The notes below the pieces were generated by a model. It ran no database searches and was not told the DNA's origin. It worked only from the letters and a program-made list of their open reading frames with translations. Both the position numbers and the translations under genes were made by a program. A stretch of DNA of 64,000 nucleotides from the NCBI GenBank assembly GCA_020638555.1, contig JACKII010000002.1:868001-932000 (forward strand), in the 5' to 3' direction. The stretch comes from Alphaproteobacteria bacterium. GTDB lineage: Bacteria > Pseudomonadota > Alphaproteobacteria > Bin95. Shown here in pieces: positions 53,041 to 61,864 of this stretch (the stretch's first letter is position 1; each line of letters starts with the position of its first letter).

Positions 53041-53327
53041 GGTAACGATGCTCCCATCGGGTTGGGTTCGGTCAAGCGAAGCGGGCCGAGCGGGCCGCGC
53101 TTGCCCTGGCCATTTGCGGTGGCGGCGCGGCAAAGACCATGGGTCCGCAGTGCCATGCGACCGCCTTGCCGCGGCACCGCCCCCGCGCTCCAACAGCGGT
53201 TTAGGCGCCTATAACCCGGGTTTAGGTGGATGATTGCATGGATTTGTCAGACCGTTCGGCAATTTCCCCGTAGCGTCTTTGCAACTTTCGCATTATTCTT
53301 CTCGCCAACTTGGATAGGAGGTATTTC

Positions 53328-55103
53328 ATGGCCCACGAGTATGATCTGATCGTGCGCAACGGCACGGTGGTGGATGGCACGGGTGCCGAGCCGTTCGCCG
53401 CCGACGTCGCCGTCAAGGACGGCAGGATCGCCGCCGTCGCCGCCAATCTCTCCGGCACGGCCGCGAAGGAGATCGACGCGAAGGGCAAGCTGGTCACCCC
53501 CGGCTTCGTCGACATCCACACCCATTACGACGCCCAGGCGGTGTGGGACTCGCATCTGGCCCCGTCGTCCCTGCACGGCGTCACCACCGTGGTCATGGGC
53601 AATTGCGGCGTCGGCTTCGCCCCCTGCCGCCCCGAGGACCGGGAAAAGCTGATCGAGCTGATGGAAGGCGTGGAGGATATCCCCGGCGCCGTCATGCACG
53701 AGGGCCTGGAGTGGAAGTGGGAGAGCTTCCCCGAATATCTCGACGCGATCGAGGCCAAGCCGCACGACGTCGACATCTGCGCCCTGGTTCCGCACTCGGC
53801 GATCCGCGTCAACGTGATGGGCGACCGCGCCACCGCGTTCGAGCCCGCCACCGCCGACGATATCGCCAAGATGCGCGCCCTGACGGCCGAGGCGGTGAAG
53901 GCCGGCGCCTTCGGTGTCTCCACCAGCCGCACCACCAGCCACAAGACGCTGGCCGGCGAGTATATCCCGACGCTGCGCGTCTATGAGGACGAGCTGATGG
54001 GCCTGGCCGAGGGTCTGAACGACGCCGGCAGCGGCTTCCTGGAGGCGGTCAGCGACTGGATCACCGACGCCACCCCCAACACCCAGAATGCGGAGCCCGA
54101 CCCGGTCGAGGCGTTCGGCATCCTGAAGCGCGTCGCCCAGAAGAGCGGTCGGCCGATGGTTTATACCCTGGCCCAGCGCAACAGCATCCCGCACGTCTTC
54201 CGCGACCTGCTGGAGATGAACCGCAAGGCCTATGAGGACGAGGGCGTCAACATCCGCCCGGTGTTCCCGCCGCGCGCCATCGGCATTCTTTTGGGCCTTC
54301 AGGCGAGCCAGACCCCCTTCAGCGGCTGCCCCACCTTCAAGACCCTGAACCACCTGCCGCTGGCGGAGAAGGTCGCGAAGCTGCGCGACCCGGCGATCCG
54401 CGCCAAAATCCTGTCGGAGGACCCGGTGAAGGAAAGCACCTTCCCGCTGATCCACCGCATGAGCTACGGCTACATGTTCCCGTTCGGCAACAAGGACTAC
54501 CAGCCGCAGCAGGACCAGAGCGCCGAGGCCGTCGCCAAGCGCACCGGCCGCAGCGCGCCGGAAGTGGCCTATGACTGGCTGCTGGAGAATGACGGCAAGA
54601 ACTTCATCTACATGCCGATCACCAACTATTCCGACTTCTCGCTGTCGGCGTCCGAGAAGCTCCTGGGCGAGAAGATGGCGATCATGGGCCTCGGCGACGG
54701 CGGTGCCCATATGGGCTTCATCCTCGACGCCGGCTTCCCGACCTGGCTCTTGACCCATTGGGGCAAGTCCAGCGGCAAGTTCGCCATGCCGGAACTGGTG
54801 CGCCGCCTGACCAGCGACACCGCGGGCGCCGCCGGCCTCGGTGACCGTGGCGCGATCCGGGTCGGCCTGAAGGCGGACCTGAACGTGATCGACTGGGAGT
54901 CGCTCGACTTCGAAGCGCCCTATGTGGTGCAGGACCTGCCGGCCGGCGGCAAGCGCCTGATGCAGGGCGCGAGCGGCTATGCCTGCACCATCGTCTCGGG
55001 CGAGGTGACCCACGAGAACGGCCAGCCCACCGGCGCGCTGCCGGGCCGTCTGGTCCGCGGCCAGCGCCCGGCGCCGGAGCCGCTGGCGATGGCGGCCGAA
55101 TAG
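53328..55103 (+). CDS. D-aminoacylase-like amidohydrolase (copy 1)
   Basis: 591 residues from the ATG at 53328, behind a strong ribosome site (TAGGAGGT). Metal-dependent amidohydrolase of the N-acyl-D-amino-acid deacylase group: N-terminal beta domain DLIVRNGTVVDGTG, metal ligands in GFVDIHTHYDAQ, and NCGVGFAPC in the catalytic barrel, with the late metal Asp expected in GLGDGGAHMGF. A strong terminator follows. A paralogue of identical length is next. True substrates may be N-acyl-D-amino acids, but this large subgroup is poorly characterised. Confidence 0.88.
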   Translation: MAHEYDLIVRNGTVVDGTGAEPFAADVAVKDGRIAAVAANLSGTAAKEIDAKGKLVTPGFVDIHTHYDAQAVWDSHLAPSSLHGVTTVVMGNCGVGFAPCRPEDREKLIELMEGVEDIPGAVMHEGLEWKWESFPEYLDAIEAKPHDVDICALVPHSAIRVNVMGDRATAFEPATADDIAKMRALTAEAVKAGAFGVSTSRTTSHKTLAGEYIPTLRVYEDELMGLAEGLNDAGSGFLEAVSDWITDATPNTQNAEPDPVEAFGILKRVAQKSGRPMVYTLAQRNSIPHVFRDLLEMNRKAYEDEGVNIRPVFPPRAIGILLGLQASQTPFSGCPTFKTLNHLPLAEKVAKLRDPAIRAKILSEDPVKESTFPLIHRMSYGYMFPFGNKDYQPQQDQSAEAVAKRTGRSAPEVAYDWLLENDGKNFIYMPITNYSDFSLSASEKLLGEKMAIMGLGDGGAHMGFILDAGFPTWLLTHWGKSSGKFAMPELVRRLTSDTAGAAGLGDRGAIRVGLKADLNVIDWESLDFEAPYVVQDLPAGGKRLMQGASGYACTIVSGEVTHENGQPTGALPGRLVRGQRPAPEPLAMAAE

Positions 55104-55128
55104 GGCGCCGCCAAACGGTGAACGAGAG

Positions 55129-55164
55129 CGCCCCGGATCGGCCGATCCGGGGCGTTTTCTCTTT
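55129..55164 (+). terminator. Rho-independent terminator after amidohydrolase copy 1
   Basis: 12-bp GC stem (55129-55140 with 55143-55154) directly followed by TTTTCTCTTT. It separates the two paralogous amidohydrolase genes into different transcripts. Confidence 0.9.
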
Positions 55165-55226
55165 CGGTAACACATTCTATTATTTTCAATACTGTAGACA
55201 GGTATCATCGGCCCCGGATGCTTCAC

Positions 55227-55270
55227 ATTCCCCTTTCTCCCGCGCAGGCGGGAGCCCACGCCTGAGACTT
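55227..55270. repeat. Family B repeat, half copy
   Basis: TTTCTCCCGCGCAGGCGGGA followed by GCCCACGCCTGAGA, the left half of family B, in the gap between the two amidohydrolase genes. Confidence 0.75.
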
Positions 55271-55352
55271 TCCCACAGGGCCGGGAATTTGTGATCGCCG
55301 CTCCGGTACGGGCCTGCGGGTCCGGTCGGTCCCAATGTGAACGGAGGAAGCC

Positions 55353-57128
55353 ATGGCCCAGCACTACGACCTGATCGTCCGCAACGGCACCGTTGTCGAC
55401 GGCACCGGCGCGGAACCCTATGCGGCCGATGTCGCGATCACGGATGGCAGGATTGCCGCCATCGCCCCGGACCTTTCCGGCACCGCGACCCGGGAGATCG
55501 ACGCGGCCGGCAAGCTGGTCACGCCCGGCTTCGTCGACATCCACACCCATTACGACGCCCAGGCGGTGTGGGACTCGCATCTGGCCCCGTCCTCCCTGCA
55601 CGGCGTCACCACGGTGGTCATGGGCAATTGCGGCGTCGGCTTCGCCCCCTGTCGCCCGCAAGACCGCGAAAAAATGATCGAACTCATGGAGGGCGTCGAG
55701 GACATTCCCGGCGCCGTCATGCACGAGGGCCTGGAATGGTCCTGGGAGACCTTCCCCGAATATCTGGACGCCATCGCCGCCCGGCCGCGTGACGTCGACG
55801 TTTGTGCGCTGGTGCCCCATGCCGCGCTCAGGGTCTATGTCATGGGCGACCGCGCCGTTGCCTTCGAGCCCGCCAACGACGACGACATTGCCCAGATGCG
55901 CGCCCTGACCGCCGAGGCGGTGAAGGCCGGCGCGTTCGGCGTTTCCACCAGCCGGGCGCTGTTCCATAAGACCGTGGCCGGCGCCTATATCCCGACCATG
56001 CGCGCGCCCGTCGACGAGTTCGTCGGCATCGCAAATGGCCTGAAGGATGCGGGCAGCGGTTTTATCGAGGCGATCACCGATTGGATCACCGATCCCCGCC
56101 GCGACCCGCAGAATGCCCCGTCGGACCCGGCCGGCGCGTTCGACGTGTTGAAGCGGGTCGCCAGGGAGTCGGGCCGGCCGCTGGTCTATTCCATGGTGCA
56201 GATCAACAGCCAGCCGAACCTCTATGCCGACGTGCTGGCGATGAATCGCAAGGCCAATGCGGAGGAAGGGGTGAATATCCGCCCGGTGTTCCCGCCGCGG
56301 GCCGTCGGCTTCCTGCTGGGGTTGCAGGCGACGCAGACGCCGTTCAGCGGTTGCCCCACCTTCAAGGCGCTGAACCATTTGCCGCTGGCGGAGAAGGTCG
56401 CGAAGCTCCGCGACCCGGCCATCCGCGCCAGGATCCTCGCCGAAGACCCGGTGAAGGAGAGCACGTTCACGCTGATCCACCTGCTCAGCTACAAATGGAT
56501 GTTCCCGTTCCGGGACAAGGACTACCAGCCGAAGGCGCACGAAAGCGCCGCCGCGGTGGCCGCGCGCGAGGGGCGCACGCCGCAGGAGGTCGTCTATGAC
56601 TGGCTGTTGGAAAATGACGGCCGGAATTTCGTCTACATGCCGGCCGCCAACTATGTCGGCCACTCGTTCTCGGCCTCGGAAGAGATGCTGGGCGATGACA
56701 TGGCAATCATGGGCCTCGGCGACGGCGGCGCCCATGTCGGCTTCATCCTGGATGCCGGCTTCCCGACCTGGCTCCTGACCCACTGGGGCAAGGCCGAGGG
56801 CAAATTCCCGATGCCGGAACTGGTTCGCCGCCTGACCAGCGACACCGCCGACGCCGCCGGGCTCGGCGACCGGGGCCGCGTCCGCATCGGCCTGAAGGCG
56901 GATCTGAACGTGATCGACTGGGAGGCCCTCGACTTCGAAACGCCCTATGTGGTGCAGGACCTGCCGGCCGGCGGCAAGCGCCTGATGCAGGGCGCGAGCG
57001 GCTACGCCTACACCATCGTTGCGGGTGAGGTCACGCACGAGAACGGCCAGCCCACCGGCGCGCTGCCGGGACGCTTGGTGCGCGGCCAGCGCCCGGCGCC
57101 GGCCCATCGCGCGGTGGCGGCGGAATAG
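55353..57128 (+). CDS. D-aminoacylase-like amidohydrolase (copy 2)
   Basis: 591 residues; GGAGG lies before the ATG. Collinear with copy 1 throughout, about four in five residues identical by eye over the first 240. The metal motif GFVDIHTHYDAQ, NCGVGFAPC and GLGDGGAHVGF are all kept, so both should be active. The differences concentrate in loops (for instance residues 205-225), which may alter substrate range. It has its own upstream region with a repeat and is not cotranscribed with copy 1. Confidence 0.88.
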   Translation: MAQHYDLIVRNGTVVDGTGAEPYAADVAITDGRIAAIAPDLSGTATREIDAAGKLVTPGFVDIHTHYDAQAVWDSHLAPSSLHGVTTVVMGNCGVGFAPCRPQDREKMIELMEGVEDIPGAVMHEGLEWSWETFPEYLDAIAARPRDVDVCALVPHAALRVYVMGDRAVAFEPANDDDIAQMRALTAEAVKAGAFGVSTSRALFHKTVAGAYIPTMRAPVDEFVGIANGLKDAGSGFIEAITDWITDPRRDPQNAPSDPAGAFDVLKRVARESGRPLVYSMVQINSQPNLYADVLAMNRKANAEEGVNIRPVFPPRAVGFLLGLQATQTPFSGCPTFKALNHLPLAEKVAKLRDPAIRARILAEDPVKESTFTLIHLLSYKWMFPFRDKDYQPKAHESAAAVAAREGRTPQEVVYDWLLENDGRNFVYMPAANYVGHSFSASEEMLGDDMAIMGLGDGGAHVGFILDAGFPTWLLTHWGKAEGKFPMPELVRRLTSDTADAAGLGDRGRVRIGLKADLNVIDWEALDFETPYVVQDLPAGGKRLMQGASGYAYTIVAGEVTHENGQPTGALPGRLVRGQRPAPAHRAVAAE

Positions 57129-57224
57129 GGCCACGCGCGCGCATCGCATGGGGCCGCGCCGCCGGTTCGCACCGTGAGCATCCCGGCCACCGCGGAGCGG
57201 TGCGCCGGGCCCGGCCAGAAAAAA

Positions 57225-57252
57225 GCCGCCCGCACCAACCGGTGCGAGCGGC
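57225..57252 (-). terminator. Bidirectional terminator, strongest for the SYLF gene
   Basis: Arms GCCGC-C-CGCACC and GGTGCG-A-GCGGC (57225-57236 with 57241-57252) form an 11-pair stem with one mismatch. On the minus strand it is followed by TTTTTT (57219-57224). On the plus strand, after amidohydrolase copy 2, the tail is only ATTTCAAT. Confidence 0.82.
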
Positions 57253-57323
57253 ATTTCAATCGTCAAAACAGAATCTGACCCGCGCCTTTCAGGCATTGGC
57301 GCGGTTGGAGGACTTCGGCCGGA

Positions 57324-57881
57324 TCACTCCGGCGTGTAGTGCGAGATCTTCGAGCCCTCGAAGCTGACGCCCGCGAACAGGCCGCTATTGCCGAAGATGA
57401 AGCCGATGATCGGCGCCTGCGCCGTCTTGGTGGTGACGTCGCCGCCGGTGCCGGCGTTGATCACCGCAATCGAGCCGTCCACGCCCGCTTCCCAGTTATC
57501 GCTGTTCTGGAATTTCTTCAGGGACTCGTCGGTCATGAACATGATGACCTCGGACCGTTCCTCGATGCCGGCCTGCAGGCCGATGGAGCCGGAATTGGTT
57601 TGGTAATACGCGACCTTCTTGCCGTTGATCATCAGCGAGCCGAGCCCGCGCGAGCCGCCGATGATCAGGCCGCCCTTGACCACCTTGCCGAAGACCAGAA
57701 TGCCCTTCGCCTGCGGCGCCAGCGCCTTGGCGGTGCCGTTGATCTCATAGAGTTTGGTGAGCGCGGCGTTGACCTCGGCGTCGATCTGCTGGGCCGATTT
57801 CGCATAGGCGCCCGTCGGCGCCAGCCAGACGCATAGCAGCAGCGCCAGCGCGGGCTTCCAAAGGGAACGGGGGAATTGCAT
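57324..57881 (-). CDS. SYLF/Ysc84-domain lipid-binding exported protein
   Basis: 185 residues from the ATG at 57879-57881, with AAGAGG upstream. Signal peptide cleaved near AYA-K. AKGILVFGKVVKGGLIIGGSR and the closing GLFAGVSFEGSKISHY are typical of the YSC84 domain, which binds phosphoinositides in eukaryotes; the bacterial role is unknown. It stands alone. Confidence 0.88.
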   Translation of the reverse strand: MQFPRSLWKPALALLLCVWLAPTGAYAKSAQQIDAEVNAALTKLYEINGTAKALAPQAKGILVFGKVVKGGLIIGGSRGLGSLMINGKKVAYYQTNSGSIGLQAGIEERSEVIMFMTDESLKKFQNSDNWEAGVDGSIAVINAGTGGDVTTKTAQAPIIGFIFGNSGLFAGVSFEGSKISHYTPE

Positions 57882-58091
57882 GGCATAAGCCTCTTGCCGT
57901 TGTTCGGACCGACCGGTCTGGACCCGATCGCCCTCTATGTAGGCAGCCGGTCTGAATCCGCTACGGATTTCTGGCAAGATCGCGCCGTGTGGGGCGCGTG
58001 CTGAGGGGGAGGCGGCTGCCCAATGGCCTTGCCCCTCTGGCCGCTCTCCGTCATCCTAGGCCTTAAGTACAAGGCCAAAGGAGACACCCCC

Positions 58092-59240
58092 ATGGAAGTT
58101 GGCATTTCCCTCAACATCTTGCAGCAGCAGGGCCGTTCCGACGCGGCGGTGATGCGCGACCACATGGCGATGGGCGACCTGGCCGAGCCGCTGGGCCTCG
58201 ACTCGATCTTCGCGCTGGAACACCATTTCACCGGCTACTCGATGAGCCCGCAGCCGACGCAGTTGCTGGCCTATTTCGCCGGCCGCACCCGGCGGGTGAA
58301 GCTGGGCACCGCGGTGATCGTGCTGCCCTGGCACGATCCGGTGCGCGTCGCCGAGATGATCGCCCAGCTCGACATCATGTGCGGCGGCCGCTGTCTGTTC
58401 GGCTTCGGCCGCGGCGCCGGCCGCACCGAGTACGAGGGCTTCCGCATCGATATGGGCGAAGCGCGGCCCCGCTTCGTCGAGGCGGCGGAGATCGTCATGA
58501 AGGCGCTGCGGGAGGAGACGTTCTCGCATGACGGCGAATTCTACAAGATCCCGGAAATGTCGATCCGCCCGCGCCCGATCTCCCGGCCGGAGGAGCGGTT
58601 CTACGCCTCGTCCGTCAGCCCGGAATCGGCGGAAGTGATCGCCAAAATGGGCCTCGGCATGCTCGTCATCATGCAGAACGAATGGGCCAAGTGCGCCGAG
58701 GACGTGATCAAGTTCCACGAGATGACCGTGAAGGCCGGTCACAAGCCGCGCCCGCCGATCATCTCCACCAACATCGCCTGCGCCGAAAGCCGGGACGAGG
58801 CGGTGGAACTCGGCCAGCAATATCTGGGCAACAAATGGGATTCAATCGAGGCCCACTACAAGTTCTCCGACGGCGGCCTCGCCAACGTGAAGGGCTATGA
58901 ATCCTACGGCAAGATGGCCAAGACCTATACCAAGATGAAGGACCCGGGCTTCCGCTCCAAGGCGAACGAGTTCTACGTCTCGATCCAGGTGGTCGGCACG
59001 CCGAAGGATTGTCTGGAGCAGATCGCCGAACTGCGCCGCCTGACCGGGACCGAGCATCTGGTCGGCGAATACTCGTTCGGCGGCATGCCGCACGAGCGGG
59101 CGGAGCAGAATCTGCGTCTGTTCGCCCAGAAATGCGTGCCGATCCTCCAGACCGACGAGTCCTTCTGCAAGCCGATCACGCCGGCCGGCATCAGCGCCGA
59201 CTTCAAGGAAAAGCACGAAGACGTGTTCGCCCCGGCCTGA
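58092..59240 (+). CDS. LLM flavin-dependent oxidoreductase (luciferase-like)
   Basis: 382 residues from the ATG at 58092, preceded by AAAGGAGA. Barrel motifs: DSIFALEHHFTGYS, GTAVIVLPWHDPVRVAEMIA, RCLFGFGRGAGRTEYEGF, and C-terminal VVGTPKDCLEQI. Related to the protein at 47321-48430. It stands alone, with no reductase adjacent. Substrate unknown. Confidence 0.88.
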   Translation: MEVGISLNILQQQGRSDAAVMRDHMAMGDLAEPLGLDSIFALEHHFTGYSMSPQPTQLLAYFAGRTRRVKLGTAVIVLPWHDPVRVAEMIAQLDIMCGGRCLFGFGRGAGRTEYEGFRIDMGEARPRFVEAAEIVMKALREETFSHDGEFYKIPEMSIRPRPISRPEERFYASSVSPESAEVIAKMGLGMLVIMQNEWAKCAEDVIKFHEMTVKAGHKPRPPIISTNIACAESRDEAVELGQQYLGNKWDSIEAHYKFSDGGLANVKGYESYGKMAKTYTKMKDPGFRSKANEFYVSIQVVGTPKDCLEQIAELRRLTGTEHLVGEYSFGGMPHERAEQNLRLFAQKCVPILQTDESFCKPITPAGISADFKEKHEDVFAPA

Positions 59241-59267
59241 GGGGCGGGGCCTGCCGCTCTCGCGTAC

Positions 59268-59494
59268 GCCATCAGCGGCGGTGTTCGAAGCGTGACATCG
59301 GCCCCGGACGGCGGCTCTGTCGCCTCCGGGGTGCACCGCCCCAAAGGCGTACATGGTCCGTACGTGGCGATCGTGTATCCCGGAAGCCGCGGAGCGGCTA
59401 TCCGGGACCGGTTGCTTTCGCGAACACCGCCCCGGTCCGTGTTCGAAGGACGACGCCGGCCCAGGCTCGGCGCTCCGCACCGTCCGGGGATCAT
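59268..59494. repeat. Family A repeat region, two degenerate copies
   Basis: Two family A-type units (about 59268-59335 and 59374-59494) with the CGGTGTTCG, CCCGGA and TCCGGG words. They fill most of the 322-bp gap 59241-59562, which holds no gene. Confidence 0.82.
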
Positions 59495-59562
59495 CGCTCC
59501 GGTTGTGGCCAGCGCCGCGCCAATGGGCTAGTTTGGCGGGCCGCCTCGAAGGAGCTTCCGCC

Positions 59563-61605
59563 ATGGCCGCCCCCCGGACCCTGCCCAGCGTCTGCCCGCT
59601 CGACTGCCCCGACACCTGCAGCCTCGCCGCCGAGGTCGCGGACGGCCGTCTGGTCAAGGTGCGCGGCTCCAAGGCCAACCCCTACACCGCCGGCGTGATC
59701 TGCAACAAGGTCGCCCGCCACTACCCGGATTTCGTCCATGGCGCGGCGCGCCTGACCCATCCGTTGCAGCGCACCGGCCCGCGCGGCTCCGGCCTGTTCG
59801 AGCGCATTTCGTGGGGCGACGCCCTGGACCGCATCCACGCCGGCTTCTCCCGCGCCATGGCCGAGCACGGCCCCCAGTCGGTGCTGCCGTTCAACTATGC
59901 CGGCCCCCATGGCGAACTGGCCGGCGGCAGCATGGATCGCCGCTTCTTCCACCGCCTCGGCGCCTCCTTCCTGTCGCGCGGCCCGCTTTGCGGCCTGGTG
60001 CGCGGCGCGGCTTACGCCAGCCTCTACGGCACCGCCCCCGGCATGCCGCCGGAGCAGTTGCGCCATTCGGACCTGATCGTGGTCTGGGGCAACAATGTCA
60101 CCGTCTCCAACCTGCACCTGATGCGGGCGATCAACGCGGCCCGGCAGGCGAACGGCGCGAAGCTGGTGGTGATCGACCCGAAGCGCACCAAGGTCGCCGA
60201 GCAGGCGGACCTGCACATCGCCATCCATCCCGGCACCGACGTCGTCCTCGCCCTGGGCCTGGCGGCGGAACTGGAGCGGCGGGGCGCGCACGACCGCGCC
60301 TTTATCGACCGCTGGGTCGAGGGCTATGACGCCTACATGGCCGAAGCCCGCAAGGTCACGCGCGCGCAGGTGTTCGCCACCTGCCGCATTGCCCCCGAGC
60401 AGTTCGACGCGCTCGCTGGCCTCTATTGCACGCGCAAGACCATTGGCGTCTCCGTCGGCAACGGCATCGAGCGCGGCGCGTCGGGTGGCTCCGGCATTCG
60501 GGCGGCCATGGCCTTGCAGGCGCTGACCGGCCAGCACGGCCGCAAGGGCGCCGGCGTGTTCGCCAAGCCCGGCAACAGCTTTCCCAAGACCACCGCCCGC
60601 CTGCAACGCCCGGACCTGGCCCCGGCCGGCACCCGTACCATCAACATCGTCGATGTCGGTCGCCTGCTGCAGGACCAGTCGGGCGACCCGCCGATCCGCG
60701 CGCTGATGATCTACAACCACAACCCGGTCGCCACCCACCCGGACCAGAATTTGATGCGCCGGGCGCTGGCGCGCGAGGACGTGTTCGTTTGCGGCGCCGA
60801 CGTGGTGATGACCGACAGCATGGCCTATTGCGACGTGGTGCTGCCGGCGGCGAGCCATTTCGAGTTCGCCGACATCTACGGCGCCTACGGCCAGCAATAT
60901 CTGCAACGGGCCGAGCCGGTGATCCCTTGCGTCGGCGAGAGCCTGCCCAACACCGAGATTTTCCGCCGTCTGGCCGCCCGCTTCGGCTTCAACGAGCCGC
61001 TGTTCCGCGCCACCGACGCGGAGCTGATGGACGATGCCTTCGCCGACGCCGATCCGCGCCTGGAAGGCTTCAAGCCGAGCGCAGTGCCGCTCGACCGGGC
61101 CATCGCCATGACCGCCCCCGGCGGCCGGGATTTGATTCTTTGCGACACGCTCCCGCCCGGCACGGCATCGGGCAGGATCACGCTGTTCAACCGGGATCTG
61201 GAGGACCGGTTCGGCTTCGGCCTGCCGCGCTACGCGCCGCCGCCGCAGGACCGTCCGCTGGTGCTGATTTCGCCCTCGTCCGACAAGCGCACCAACGCCA
61301 CGTTCGGCGCCAGCGCCGCCTCGGACGGCCTCGAACGGTTGGAGATCAACCCCGCCGACGCGGCCGCCCGCGGCATTGCCGACGGCCAGACCGTGCGCCT
61401 CTACAACGCCCGCGGCGAGGTGCATCTGCGGGCGCGGGTGACGGATGCGGTGCGGCCGGGCGTGGTCTATTCGCCGAAGGGCACCTGGCTTCGCACCAGC
61501 CCCACGGGCCAGACGGTCAACGCCCTGCTGCCCTCGGACGTGCGCACCGATATCGAGGACGGCGCCTGCTACAACGAGACCTTCTGCGACCTGGAGCCGG
61601 CATAA
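59563..61605 (+). CDS. Molybdopterin oxidoreductase, single-subunit type
   Basis: 680 residues from the ATG at 59563, with AAGGAG upstream. The N-terminal [4Fe-4S] ligands are Cys11, 15, 19 and 47 (CPLDCPDTC, then GVICNK). The bis-MGD domain follows (DLIVVWGNNVTVSN, LVVIDPKRTKVAEQAD, HPGTDVVLALGLA), with the dinucleotide-binding domain at the end. A candidate Mo ligand is Cys143 in GPLCGLVRG. There is no signal peptide, so it is probably cytoplasmic. No iron-sulfur or membrane subunit is adjacent. The reaction cannot be told; formate dehydrogenase-like and other activities are possible. Confidence 0.88.
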   Translation: MAAPRTLPSVCPLDCPDTCSLAAEVADGRLVKVRGSKANPYTAGVICNKVARHYPDFVHGAARLTHPLQRTGPRGSGLFERISWGDALDRIHAGFSRAMAEHGPQSVLPFNYAGPHGELAGGSMDRRFFHRLGASFLSRGPLCGLVRGAAYASLYGTAPGMPPEQLRHSDLIVVWGNNVTVSNLHLMRAINAARQANGAKLVVIDPKRTKVAEQADLHIAIHPGTDVVLALGLAAELERRGAHDRAFIDRWVEGYDAYMAEARKVTRAQVFATCRIAPEQFDALAGLYCTRKTIGVSVGNGIERGASGGSGIRAAMALQALTGQHGRKGAGVFAKPGNSFPKTTARLQRPDLAPAGTRTINIVDVGRLLQDQSGDPPIRALMIYNHNPVATHPDQNLMRRALAREDVFVCGADVVMTDSMAYCDVVLPAASHFEFADIYGAYGQQYLQRAEPVIPCVGESLPNTEIFRRLAARFGFNEPLFRATDAELMDDAFADADPRLEGFKPSAVPLDRAIAMTAPGGRDLILCDTLPPGTASGRITLFNRDLEDRFGFGLPRYAPPPQDRPLVLISPSSDKRTNATFGASAASDGLERLEINPADAAARGIADGQTVRLYNARGEVHLRARVTDAVRPGVVYSPKGTWLRTSPTGQTVNALLPSDVRTDIEDGACYNETFCDLEPA

Positions 61606-61612
61606 AGCTGGC

Positions 61613-61860
61613 ACGGTTTGCGTCCGCACCGGCCCCGCCGGTGTTCGCTCACGGCCACCGATCCCGGACGCCCGCTCCGCAGGCTCCGGGACACATCCCG
61701 GTGCGATGTTCCCCGGCCGCCCGCGGAGCGGTGAGCCGGGGCCGGTGTCCTCCATCGAGCACCGGCCCCGCCCGTGTTCGCCCGTGCCCCCCGATCCCGG
61801 ATGCCCGCTCCGCAGGCTCCGGGACACGGTCTCCGGGACACGGTCTCCGGGACGCAGGCG
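61613..61860. repeat. Family A repeat region between convergent genes
   Basis: Two family A units, and at the right end three short tandem copies of a 14-base GGTCTCCGGGACAC-type unit (about 61815-61858). It fills the gap between the molybdopterin oxidoreductase and the second selenoprotein gene. Confidence 0.85.
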
Positions 61861-61864
61861 ACCC

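Noticed and set aside
53247..57296. 1349-codon open frame on the minus strand opposite both amidohydrolase genes
   Set aside because: It is a high-G+C antisense shadow of two well-supported genes. It has no family motifs and its repeated halves mirror the gene duplication.
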